15,014 nucleotides of DNA from Flavobacterium sp. (GTDB taxonomy: Bacteria; Bacteroidota; Bacteroidia; Flavobacteriales; Flavobacteriaceae). Of the stretch, positions 6,947 through 15,009 are shown piece by piece. Within the stretch, counting starts at the first letter, position 1; each line of letters begins with the position of its first letter. The translations under genes were made by a program, and so were the position numbers. The notes beneath the pieces are model-generated. The model searched no databases, had not been told where the DNA came from, and saw only the letters and a list, made by a program, of their open reading frames with translations. Location: contig JAAURU010000028.1 of NCBI GenBank assembly GCA_012032075.1, positions 1-15,014 of the forward strand. The letters are read 5' to 3'.

Positions 6947-9402
6947 TTGAAAAAGCTATTTTTTTTACTATTTATTTGTTGTTTGAATCAGCTTATTATA
7001 GCTCAAACAGCTAGAATAAAAGGAGTTATACTTGACGAATTTAATAATCCAATTGAAAATGTCACCATTAATGTAGGTGAAAAAGGAACCGTTACTAACA
7101 AGAATGGTTTTTATTCATTAGAGGTTCCTGCAAATGTAGAAATTAACATTATTTTTCTCATGTTTCATTTAAAAGTGCTACCATAGTAACCACACTTAAA
7201 AAAAATGAAGATTTTGAATTCTATCCTGTTTTAAATGCAAATGTTACTCAAATAGGAAATATAACAGTTGTTGGAAGTAGTAAAAAAAGAATTGAGGGAG
7301 TTACTTCTATTGATCCTGTTGTTATTAGAAATATTCCAGGAGCAAATGGAGGAATTGAAAATATCATAAAAACATTACCAGGAGTATATTCCAATAATGA
7401 ATTGAGTACTTCTTATGCTGTAAGAGGTGGAAATTATGACGAAAATTTAGTGTATGTAAATGAAATTGAAGTCTATCGCCCTTTTTTAATTCGTTCTGGT
7501 CAACAAGAAGGGTTGAGTTTTACCAATACTAATATGGTAGAAAACGTAGATTTTTCAGCTGGAGGATTTCAATCCAAATATGGAGATAAAATGTCCTCTG
7601 TATTAGATATAACCTATAGAACTCCAGAACGATTTTCGGTTGGATTTGATGCTAGTTTACTTGGTGGAAGCATTACAGCAGAAGCAATTTCAAAAAATCA
7701 AAAATGGACTAACATTACTGGTGTTCGTTACAGAGATAATAGTTTGTTAGTAAATAGTCAAGACACAGAAACCAACTTTCGACCTTCTTTTGCCGATGTG
7801 CAAACCTTGATTAATTTTAATGCTTCTACAAAATGGAGTTGGAGCTTTTTAGGAAATATTTCTCAAAATAGATATGATTATCAACCTTTAAGTCGTCAAA
7901 CAAACTTTGGAACAATTAGCGATCCAGTTGCTTTGGTTGTTTTTTATGAAGGTCAGGAGAAAGACAAATATTTAACCGTTTTTGGTGCTTTAAAATCGGT
8001 TTACCAATATAATGACAAGAATAAATTAAAGTTTATCGCTTCCCTTTATCAAACGCAAGAACAAGAATATTATGATATTTTAGCGCAATATCGATTAGGA
8101 GAAGTAGATTCAAATATTGGCTCTGAAACTTTTGGTGATGTTGTTTTTTCTAGAGGTATTGGTTCGCAATTAAATCACGCTCGAAATAATTTGAATGCTA
8201 TTATTGGTAATGCAGAAGTAAAAGGTTTTCATGAGCTAAACGAAAAATCGCAAATGGAATGGGGTTTTAAATTTACAAGGGAAGATATAATGATAGAATT
8301 GTAGAATATGAAGTAGTAGATTCGGCTGGATTTTCTTTACCAGCTCCTATTTTAGATTACCAAAACGACCAACCTTATAATCCTTACACAGGTCCATTAG
8401 CTCCTTATCAAAATGTAAGAGCTACAAATTATACAGCAATTAACCGTTTTTCGGGTTATGCACAATGGAATTATAAAGGTAACTTTGGGACTCATAAATA
8501 TTGGTTAAATCTTGGTGTAAGAGGACATCAATGGCAAGTTTCTGGAAGGAATATAAATGGAGACGCTCATTTTATTTTTCACCAAGACTTCAATTTGTAG
8601 TAAAACCCGATTGGGAAAAGATATGCTTTTCCGAATTTCTGGTGGAATGTATAGTCAACCACCATTTTATCGTGAGTTAAGGGATTTTAATGGTGTAGTG
8701 CAACCTAATACTAAAGCACAAAAATCTTTTCATTTAGTTTTTAGTAATGATTATAGTTTTAAATTAGGAAAAAGACCTTTCAAATTACTAAGTGAAGTAT
8801 ATTATAAAAATATGACCGATGTCAATACTTATACAATTGATAATGTTAGGATTCGCTACAAAGCAAATAATGAAGCGGAAGCTTATGCTTATGGTTTTGA
8901 TACAAGATTAAATGGTGAATTTGTACCAGGAACTGAATCTTGGTTCAGTTTTGGTTTTCTAAAAACAGAAGAAAATCAAAATGATAGGGGTTATATTTCA
9001 CGACCAACAGACCAACGTTTAAAATTTGGATTATTGTTTCAAGATTACATGCCAAATATTCCTAATGTAAAAGTGTATTTGAATTTAGTATATAATACAG
9101 GTTTACCAGGTGGTTCTCCTTCTTATGCTGATCCTTATGAATACCAACTACGTTTAAAAGATTATAGACGTGCAGATGCTGGGTTTTCTTATGTATTTAA
9201 AGATGAAAGCTTAACTTCTACAAAAAAATGGTTAGAACCTTTTAGTGAATTTTCTCTTGGGTTTGAAATTTTCAATTTATTTAATAATCAAAATGCTATT
9301 ACAAATACATGGGTAAGAGATGTTTATACAAAATCACAATATGGAATACCTAATTTTTTAACCACTCGTGTTTTTAACCTCAAGTTAATTGCACGATTGT
9401 AA
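6947..9402 (+). CDS. TonB-dependent outer-membrane receptor with N-terminal carboxypeptidase-regulatory-like domain, four frameshifts
   Basis: This is an active-transport barrel energised by TonB, substrate unknown. The start is TTG (LKKLFF read as MKKLFF), followed by a signal peptide ending IIAQ. Residues ~21-95 form a carboxypeptidase-regulatory-like beta-sandwich (IKGVILDEFNNPIENVTI). The plug domain follows (GANGGIENIIKTLPGV, YAVRGGNYDENLVYVNEIEV). The rest is the barrel, ending VFNLKLIARL. Single lost bases at 7152-7156 (T run), 8289-8290, 8555-8557 and 8616-8619 (A runs) split it into five frames. Restoring them gives one 819-residue protein with continuous homology-like sequence, for example RRSFYFSPRLQFVVKPDWEKDMLFR across the last two breaks. 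No SusD partner is adjacent, so it is not a typical SusC. Its pairing with the M23 peptidase suggests one operon. Confidence 0.9.
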
Positions 9403-9424
9403 ATTAACCAATTTAAAAAATTAG

Positions 9425-9432
9425 TATATTTG
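9425..9432 (+). promoter_or_regulatory. -7 promoter element before the EF-hand-like lipoprotein gene
   Basis: TATATTTG is an exact TAnnTTTG match, 23 bases after the receptor stop and 68 before the ATG at 9501. No TTG is found at 19-21 bases; the nearest (9397-9399) is 25 bases away. This gene is thus probably transcribed apart from the receptor. Confidence 0.45.
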
Positions 9433-9500
9433 AGGGTTATAATTCTATAAATAAGTAGCGTTTTAAGGTTAAAACTAATTGAAAAGCGTTTTGTATTACA

Positions 9501-10244
9501 ATGAAAATTATAAAAAGATACAGAATGAAAATAATATCTCGCATTATTCCATTACTATTTCTTGCAACAATGATAAGTTGTAAACAAGAAAAGCAAACTC
9601 CAAAAGTAATTTATGAACAAGTAAAAGAATCTATTTCTCCAAAAAAAGTAGATACTTCATCCATAAAAATTGCCGATTTACCTATTCACATGGAAGGAAG
9701 TAATTATTTAATTCATCCTGTTGGTGATGTTAGAGTGTACGATGATTACAGTAAAGTATATGGTTCTAGTAAAACGAATCAAGTGAGTTATGCCATTTCA
9801 AACTATAACCGATTTGAATTAACAGGTTACTTTGACAACTTGAAATTTCAGCATATCGATTCTACAAATGTTATTAAGTTAACAGATGATAAAATCCAAA
9901 TTCAAACAGTTACTTTTTTAAATACGATTTCTGATAAATTTAAAAAACAAATTTTGGTTTATACTTTAGTAGATGATGATACAAATAAAGATGATAAAAT
10001 AGATCAAAACGATATTAAATCATTGTATTTAAGCTATTCAAACGGTTCTAAATTCACTAAAATATCTGAGCCTTTGCAAGAACTAATCGATTGGAATATC
10101 ATTGAAGTTCAAAAACGTTTGTATTTCCGTTGTATAGAAGATATTAACAAAAACGGAGCATTCGATAAAAATGACAAGGTACATTACCATTTCGTAAACC
10201 TTTTAGCTAATGAATGGAAAGCAGAAGAGTACATGCCAATTTAA
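9501..10244 (+). CDS. Lipoprotein with two EF-hand-like calcium-binding loops, function unknown
   Basis: The 247-residue product has a hydrophobic leader ending MISC, so C27 is the probable lipidated cysteine. Starting at the second ATG (9525) would give a more usual 19-residue leader, and I cannot decide between them. Two loops fit the EF-hand/dockerin pattern: residues 160-171 (D160, N162, D164, I167, D171) and 214-225 (D214, N216, N218, F221, D225). They sit in a mostly beta region rather than in clear helix-loop-helix pairs, so calcium binding is an inference. It has no catalytic motif that I recognise. The gene lies between the receptor and the effector-like module and is intact. Similar hypothetical lipoproteins occur in flavobacteria. 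Confidence 0.75.
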   Translation: MKIIKRYRMKIISRIIPLLFLATMISCKQEKQTPKVIYEQVKESISPKKVDTSSIKIADLPIHMEGSNYLIHPVGDVRVYDDYSKVYGSSKTNQVSYAISNYNRFELTGYFDNLKFQHIDSTNVIKLTDDKIQIQTVTFLNTISDKFKKQILVYTLVDDDTNKDDKIDQNDIKSLYLSYSNGSKFTKISEPLQELIDWNIIEVQKRLYFRCIEDINKNGAFDKNDKVHYHFVNLLANEWKAEEYMPI

Positions 10245-10246
10245 GG

Positions 10247-10272
10247 TAGAAGTTAGAAACTAGAAGTTAGAA
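10247..10272 (+). repeat. Two tandem copies of TAGAAGTTAGAA, left flank of accessory module
   Basis: The 12-mer occurs at 10247-10258 and 10261-10272, a 14-base period starting 3 bases after the lipoprotein stop. The same 12-mer occurs inverted at 12675-12686, on the other side of the effector module. Confidence 0.7.
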
Positions 10273-10305
10273 ATATATGCTGTTATAAAATGATATTTTT
10301 TTTAC

Positions 10306-11788
10306 ATGACTAGAACAAGAATTGTTGGTGGTAAAATAATTGAAACTACAGGAGGAGATTATAACATTTATACAAAAGAAAATATAGTTTATAGTGCTGC
10401 AACAACTATAAGTGAGACTGCTGTTGAAAATGGAGTTAGTTATGGAAATCCTGAAAAAGCTCCAACAATAAACACAAATATTGATTTTGATATTACATTT
10501 GAAATAGATAAAACTTCAAAAGAAATTGTTCCATTTGGAATTGCTAATTTTGAAAATAAAACTGAAAATCCATTTATTAAATTTAATTATAAATTAATTG
10601 GTACTCCAATTGATTCTTTGTCTTTTGAAATTTTAGATGATGATGGTAATACAATATTTGCAATGACTTATTTAAAAGAAATCGTTATACAAGCAGAAAA
10701 TAAAAGTAAAATTCAAAAAGAGTTTGATTCGAAATCAAGTAGTCAAGAATTTAAAGTGTATGATTTCAAAGAAGTTCTGTCAAAATATTTTATTGAAGAG
10801 CCAGACTATACAAAAACAGGAAATTATAGTATTTATTGGGATGGTTTTGATACCGATGAAATATATGAAAGCACTCGTTTTAATGGAAAAAAGTTAAAAG
10901 CAAAAATTTTAGCTACAAAAGGAAACCAAAGGAAACAAGTTGAAATTGAATTTGAAACAAAATATAATGAAGTAAACTGGGTTGATGTCAAAATTGACAA
11001 AAAATCAAAAAGAATTGACACCACTTTGCGAGTAAATTTAAAAGATGGTGGAGCAAATGGATTGGAATGTAATGAAACTTTAGTAGGTGTAGATGGATTA
11101 ACTATTACGGAATGTCCTTGGGATGATATTCCTGCTTCTCAAATTAATCCAAGTAAACCAGTAATAAGAACTAGAACTAAGAGCTATCAAGATTTAGAAA
11201 AATTAGCAATAGATGGTACTAAATTATCATTGGGGAAGAAATAGAAATCACTCAGTTGCTAAGAATATAATTATAAATGGTGAGGCTTTTGAGGTTTATA
11301 TTGATGCAATTAATACTCAAGAAAATGCAATGGATTATGTTAATTTAGTATATAATACCAATCAACCGTGGTTAAGATCTATGAATCCTGGAAGTGTTAA
11401 TAGTATAAAATCTTTTTTTGGAAACATAATGTTTCAAAGAATAGTTTACAATGTAGGTTATATGAAAGGAGATAAAAGTTGGTATTGGATGGGCAGTTTT
11501 AATGATGTAGATAATGATTTCTCTTTTACTTCAGCTCACGAGATTGGACATGAAATCCTGAAACTTTATGCAACAGATGCATTTTATTCTTACAAACATA
11601 AAGGGAGTTCAACTTTATCTAATACAATTCCAACTAATAAAGGAGGTTTTAATTACCCTACAAATGGCGAGATAGATTTGATGAAATACTACAACAATGA
11701 TCCTAGATGGTATGATTTTAAAAGAATTGCAGCTTCTGAAAACGATGTATTAGGATTAATTTGGTTAACAAAAATAAACATATTATGA
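10306..11788 (+). CDS. Putative secreted effector with C-terminal HExxH metallopeptidase domain, frameshifted once
   Basis: The corrected product is 493 residues. There is no Sec signal. Residues 1-50 (IVGGKIIETTGGDYNIYTKE then ISETAVENGVSYGNPEKAP) resemble the beta-spike-like opening shared by Bacteroidota polymorphic effectors; this rests on memory of the pattern, not on a search. Residues ~60-285 are a beta-rich middle. The C-terminus has SAHEIGHEIL (HEIGH at bases 11537-11551) and a later histidine in YKHKGSS (11597-11599), plausible third zinc ligand, then GEIDLMKYY and DVLGLIWL. The frame breaks near 11223; removing one T gives DGTKYHWGRNRNHS and restores the frame. The stop overlaps the start of a small lipoprotein by ATGA. 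A toxin role is inferred from architecture and that overlap. A non-toxic peptidase is possible. Confidence 0.7.
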
Positions 11789-12132
11789 AAAAATATTTAT
11801 TCATATTAATTTTAATTACTTCATGTTCAACAAAAATTGATAGACCTGAAATTAAAGGCTATGTGTTTGATGTCGAAAGTAAAAAACCAATTCAAAATGT
11901 AAAAGTAAATATTGATAAGAATATTGTATTTACTAATGAAAATGGAGAGTTTCATTTTAAATTAATAAAGAAAAGAAAGTTTTTAGATTTTGAAAGTGGA
12001 CATGATCCAAAAATATATTCAATAATCATGGAAGAAAAAAATTATGTATCTGACACAATTGAAGAAGGAACAAGAGGAGAGTTTTCAGACGAAATTAAAG
12101 TGTATGATTCAATTTTTTTGATAAAAATTTAA
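11785..12132 (+). CDS. Small lipoprotein, probable immunity protein to the overlapping metallopeptidase effector
   Basis: The ATG lies inside the effector stop (ATGA, 11785-11788), typical of translational coupling. Starting here gives a 115-residue product with leader MKKYLFILILITSC and lipidated C14. An earlier in-frame GTG/TTG-type start would spoil the leader. Residues ~20-70 (IKGYVFDVESKKPIQNVKVNI then FTNENGEFHFKL) follow the carboxypeptidase-regulatory-like/Ig-like beta-sandwich pattern. A lipoprotein would sit in the periplasm or outer membrane, where it could bind an incoming peptidase. Immunity function is an inference from overlap, size and location; a chaperone or secretion partner is the alternative. 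The frame is intact. Confidence 0.72.
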   Translation: MKKYLFILILITSCSTKIDRPEIKGYVFDVESKKPIQNVKVNIDKNIVFTNENGEFHFKLIKKRKFLDFESGHDPKIYSIIMEEKNYVSDTIEEGTRGEFSDEIKVYDSIFLIKI

Positions 12133-12247
12133 ACAAAATAATAATTTTCCATATTAATTCCATCATTTATTTTTTAGTATAAGTAAAGAATGTTTGAGTG
12201 ACAATTATATCGTTTAGTATTTTTTTAGAAAACCTTTTATAAATAAA

Positions 12248-12544
12248 ATGACAAAATTAGAAGAAAAACATTTATCAATACGAATAATAATAACAATCGT
12301 TATCATATTGTTTTTTGTAGTTTATAGTATAATTTTTACAGATAATAATTCTAAATCTTGTATAGGAAACCCTAATATTTTAGTTTTTGCTTTTATTGGT
12401 TTTCCAATGATAATCTTATTAGCTATTTTAGATATAATCTATCTTTTAATAGTTAATAAATTTACAAAAAAGAAATTACTAATTAACTTTTTTATCGTAT
12501 TGATTATATTAACATTTTTAGTTATTCAAGGAATTGGAAAGTAA
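12248..12544 (+). CDS. Small membrane protein, three predicted transmembrane segments
   Basis: The 98-residue product has hydrophobic spans at about residues 11-31, 44-68 and 77-95, with lysine-rich connections (NKFTKKKLL) and no signal cleavage site. The loop between spans 1 and 2 has one cysteine (NSKSCIGN). I do not recognise a family. It lies 115 bases after the lipoprotein and inside the flanking TAGAAGTTAGAA repeats, so it may belong to the same module, for example as a second immunity protein. No promoter matching TAnnTTTG is visible in the gap. The ATG at 12248 follows an A-rich stretch typical of translation starts here. Confidence 0.6.
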   Translation: MTKLEEKHLSIRIIITIVIILFFVVYSIIFTDNNSKSCIGNPNILVFAFIGFPMIILLAILDIIYLLIVNKFTKKKLLINFFIVLIILTFLVIQGIGK

Positions 12545-12790
12545 AAATCAATTAATTTACAATTTGAATTAATTATAAAATTTTTCTTAAAAATATATAA
12601 GTACTAGATACTAAGAATATTCTAAATAGAAGTTTAGCATATAAAATTCTAACATCAAATTTCTAATTTCAAGATTCTAACTTCTAAATTAGTATATCAC
12701 TTTCCAAATCTTTTATAAAAAAAATGAAAATTCAAAGTATTCATTATTTTATTCAAAAATTTTTCATAAAATAATAGTTAATAGATTGTT
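12545..12790. other. AT-rich intergenic region with degenerate TTCTAA repeats
   Basis: This 246-base gap has no supported gene. Positions 12647-12686 hold three to four spaced TTCTAA-type units, including TTCTAACTTCTA (12675-12686), the inverse of the 12-mer at 10247 and 10261. The rest is low-complexity A/T with no clear hairpin terminator. Confidence 0.55.
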
Positions 12791-13012
12791 TTATAATATT
12801 ATATCTTTAACTTCTATTTTGAGTGCTTTACAAATTTTATAAAGAGTTCCTAATGAAGTGTTGATTTCACCTCGTTCTATTCTGCCAATTTGATTTCTTG
12901 GTATATCTGCGTCAAAAGACAATATTTCTTGTGATAGTTTTTGTTCAATACGTTTTTGACGTATTTTTTTTCCTATAAGTTTTATAAATGCTATTTCGTC
13001 ATTTTCTATCAC
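12791..13012 (-). CDS. XRE-family (Cro/CI-type) DNA-binding regulator
   Basis: The 73-residue product is almost only a helix-turn-helix domain. IGKKIRQKRIEQKLSQEILS and NQIGRIERGEINTSLGTLYKICKAL cover the five helices of the Cro/CI fold (residues ~13-70). There is no sensor or dimerisation domain. The start is GTG at 13010-13012; the nearby ATG codons are out of frame or followed at once by a stop. It is divergent from the Cys-rich lipoprotein gene, with a perfect dyad between them, so it probably controls that gene and itself. No partner toxin overlaps it, so it is not an evident toxin-antitoxin pair. Single-domain XRE proteins are often linked to mobile or defence genes, which fits this accessory region. 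Confidence 0.8.
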   Translation of the reverse strand: MIENDEIAFIKLIGKKIRQKRIEQKLSQEILSFDADIPRNQIGRIERGEINTSLGTLYKICKALKIEVKDIIL

Positions 13013-13044
13013 ATCATAAATTTCAGCATAATAATAAAATAATT

Positions 13045-13064
13045 AAGACACATATTTGTGTCTT
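13045..13064. promoter_or_regulatory. Candidate operator between XRE and the Cys-rich lipoprotein gene
   Basis: AAGACACA (13045-13052) and TGTGTCTT (13057-13064) are perfect inverted copies around TATT. The dyad covers the probable -33 element of the rightward promoter and lies ~40 bases before the XRE start, a suitable place for autorepression and repression. A T run follows on the + strand, so a terminator is the alternative, though no + strand gene ends nearby. Confidence 0.5.
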
Positions 13065-13087
13065 TTTTAATTTATGTTTTATATTTG
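13056..13087 (+). promoter_or_regulatory. Promoter of the Cys-rich lipoprotein gene
   Basis: TTG at 13056-13058, a 21-base spacer and TATATTTG at 13080-13087 fit the Bacteroidota consensus. The leader to the ATG at 13133 would be about 40 bases. The -33 element lies inside the dyad at 13045-13064. Confidence 0.6.
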
Positions 13088-13092
13088 CAACT

Positions 13093-13101
13093 TGGGCGTC
13101 A
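13093..13101 (+). repeat. Left copy of 9-bp inverted repeat TGGGCGTCA
   Basis: The GC-rich 9-mer in very AT-rich DNA is repeated exactly as TGACGCCCA at 13694-13702. The two copies enclose the Cys-rich lipoprotein gene, about 600 bases apart. Confidence 0.6.
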
Positions 13102-13132
13102 GCAAAATAACTTAAAACAAAAAAATAACAAA

Positions 13133-13680
13133 ATGAAACAATTAATATTATGTTTATTTACATTTGCTGTCTTAACTTCATGTAGTAATGAAGAAAATGT
13201 AAATCAAGAAACAATGGATAAAAACATTAGTATAATAGAAAATGAAAATTCTTTAACAAAAGGGGATTTATTTGAGTACCAAAAATTTTCTAATGACAAA
13301 GAATTAATAATTCTTTCAAATCAATTTAGAGCGATTTATTCAAAGCCATATGATAGGAATACATTCTTATTAGATTTGCAAAAATTTAATGCTAATTTGG
13401 CAAAGTTTAAAACTAAATATTCAAAATATGATGAATTTTTGAATATTAAAGTTAAAGAAGAAAATGATAGATTATCAAGATTAGCAACTCCTGGTTGTGG
13501 TAAAAGACCTAGAAATGAAAATGGAACTACAAATAGTGAATGTTGTAGTACATGGGAACATATTCAAGTAGCTTTCGTTGCAGGTATAGGTTGTGTACTG
13601 GAGGTTGTAACACTCCATATTGTATAGATCAAATGTATCAGTGTACACAGGGTGTAATAAATGATTACTGTGCAAATTAA
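13133..13680 (+). CDS. Lipoprotein with cysteine-rich C-terminus, frameshifted once
   Basis: The start at 13133 gives the leader MKQLILCLFTFAVLTSC with lipidated C17. An earlier TTG frame would hide the leader. Residues ~20-120 are charged and helical. The C-terminal ~65 residues are different: PGCGK, SECCSTW, AGIGC, then, if one A is added at 13597, CVTGGCNTPYC, YQC and DYCAN, ending at TAA 13678-13680. This gives 8 cysteines and a 182-residue product. Without the repair the frame stops at 13627 and loses four of them. The repaired reading is supported by its cysteine spacing. An exported disulfide-bonded domain is likely. The function is unknown; an antibacterial peptide-like tail or adhesin is possible. 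XRE and an operator sit just upstream. Confidence 0.68.
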
Positions 13681-13693
13681 TAATTAAATAAAT

Positions 13694-13702
13694 TGACGCC
13701 CA
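13694..13702 (-). repeat. Right copy of 9-bp inverted repeat (TGACGCCCA)
   Basis: Exact reverse complement of 13093-13101. It lies 13 bases after the lipoprotein stop and 8 bases before the amj-like start. Confidence 0.6.
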
Positions 13703-13709
13703 TTTTTTT

Positions 13710-14400
13710 ATGTACACCACAATTATAATATTAATATTTTTAAATTTAATAATCAATTTTAATAGCAACGTATTCTTTTTCAGCTCGGATTGCAGGTGTA
13801 AGAACACAAAAGATAGCAGTCTCTTTTTCAGTATATAATATTTTGGTTTTAATTTCAAGAACGGCTAATGGATTTCAAGCACCTTTATTAGCTAATTATA
13901 TTGAAAAAACACTCGCAAATATTTATATATTAGATCCCGAATATGTTTTTCGTTTAATTTTATTGATTTATAGTTTGGCAACTTTAATTGGTATTATTAC
14001 AACTCCAATAATGCAAAGATTATTAACTTTAGTAATTAAGAATGTAAATGAAAATCAAACTATTTTTAAATCTTTATTTATTGTTTTCAAAGAAAATATA
14101 AAAGAAACAAATAAATTAAGATTACCTAATAAAGAGAATATAAACTCATTATTGGAAATAAAAAGTTATAATTTTAAAATATTTATATACAATATAATTG
14201 GCACAGCAATATTATCAACAGGTGTTATATCTGCTATTTATGCAGGTTATTTAAATCCTGAATTCAGAGCTACTTCAAGTAATTTATCTGCATTGATTAA
14301 TGGTTTTGCTACTTTAATAATGTTTCTAGTAGTTGATCCTTATTTATCTATTTTGGTAGATAATGTTAAAAATGATAGAAAAAAAAGAATTATTTTTTAG
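13710..14400 (+). CDS. amj: Amj-like lipid II flippase (DUF2837), frameshifted once and short at the C-terminus
   Basis: Amj is an alternative flippase that moves lipid II across the inner membrane for peptidoglycan synthesis. The signature YSFSARIAGVRTQK and NILVLISRTANGFQAPLLANYIE is well matched near residues 25-70. ATG at 13710 gives a first membrane helix (MYTTIIILIFLNLIIN), but one extra T in 13757-13760 shifts it; removing it gives NLIATYSFSARIAG. Further helices are at LILLIYSLATLIGIITTP, IYNIIGTAILSTGVISAIYAG and LINGFATLIMFLVVDPYLSI. The corrected length is 229 residues, whereas family members run about 260-270. The last helix expected after DPYLSILVD is missing and the frame ends KRIIF. 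The family call is from memory of the motif; a truncated pseudogene is likely. Confidence 0.65.
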
Positions 14401-14415
14401 AAAGAAATTTTATAA

Positions 14416-15009
14416 AATTTTAGTGTCAATAAACCGAATCCTAAAATATTAGACATCGGAGCTAACATTGGATTAAGTATCCTTTTTTTTAAAGAATTGT
14501 ATCCAAAAGCAGAGTTAATTGCATTTGAAGCAGATCCTAAAATATTCGGTTACCTAGAAAATAACGTACATGGTAATGGTTACGAAGACGTTACATTAAT
14601 CAACAAAGCAGTTTGGTACGAAAATACAACTCTCAATTTTGCTCCAGATGGTGCTGATGGTGGTCAAATAAGTATTAATGAGAACACCAATATAATTGTT
14701 GAGACTGTTGATATTGCAGATTTACTGAAACATTATAAATTTGATTTATAAAAATGGACATAGAAGGGGCTGAAGAATTTGTATTACCCAGATGTGAAGG
14801 TTTATTGAGTTCAGTTCAACAGATATTTATTGAATATCATTCAAAAGTAGATCATAAACAAAGTTTGGATAAAATATTGTTTTTTTTTATCTGGTGAAGG
14901 TTTTAGGGTTTATTTGCATAATCCTTGGAATAAACCTTCTCCTTTTTTGGGATTAAAGTCATATGCAGGATTTGATTTTCAAATTAATATCTATGCTTGG
15001 AAGAAATGA
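14416..15009 (+). pseudogene. FkbM-type SAM-dependent methyltransferase, N-terminally truncated and frameshifted twice
   Basis: FkbM proteins use S-adenosylmethionine to O-methylate sugars or other small substrates. Motif I is ILDIGANIGLS (SAM binding), then FEADPKIF with the ribose-binding acidic residue, and later KMDIEGAEEFVLP, the FkbM signature. One T is lost near 14749 (restores KFDLLKMDIEGAEE) and one T is gained in 14880-14888 (restores DKILFFLSGEGFRVYLHNPW). The frame then runs to TGA at 15007-15009. The usual ~50-80 residues before motif I are missing: a stop lies at 14413-14415, right behind the amj-like stop, and no start codon precedes motif I. The first ATG is after it, at 14497. 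Either a deletion fused two genes or the assembly joined them wrongly. Confidence 0.75.

Noticed and set aside
8557..8625. Separate start of a shorter receptor gene at 8557
   Set aside because: The ATG reading gives a non-homologous lead-in. Frame repair shows the segment is internal to the receptor barrel.
11213..11245. Independent metallopeptidase gene starting at 11213
   Set aside because: Removing one T near 11223 joins it smoothly to the upstream frame, so it is the C-terminal part of one effector protein.
12791..13012. Toxin-antitoxin pair with the XRE protein as antitoxin
   Set aside because: No small partner gene overlaps or follows it on the same strand; only an orphan regulator is supported.
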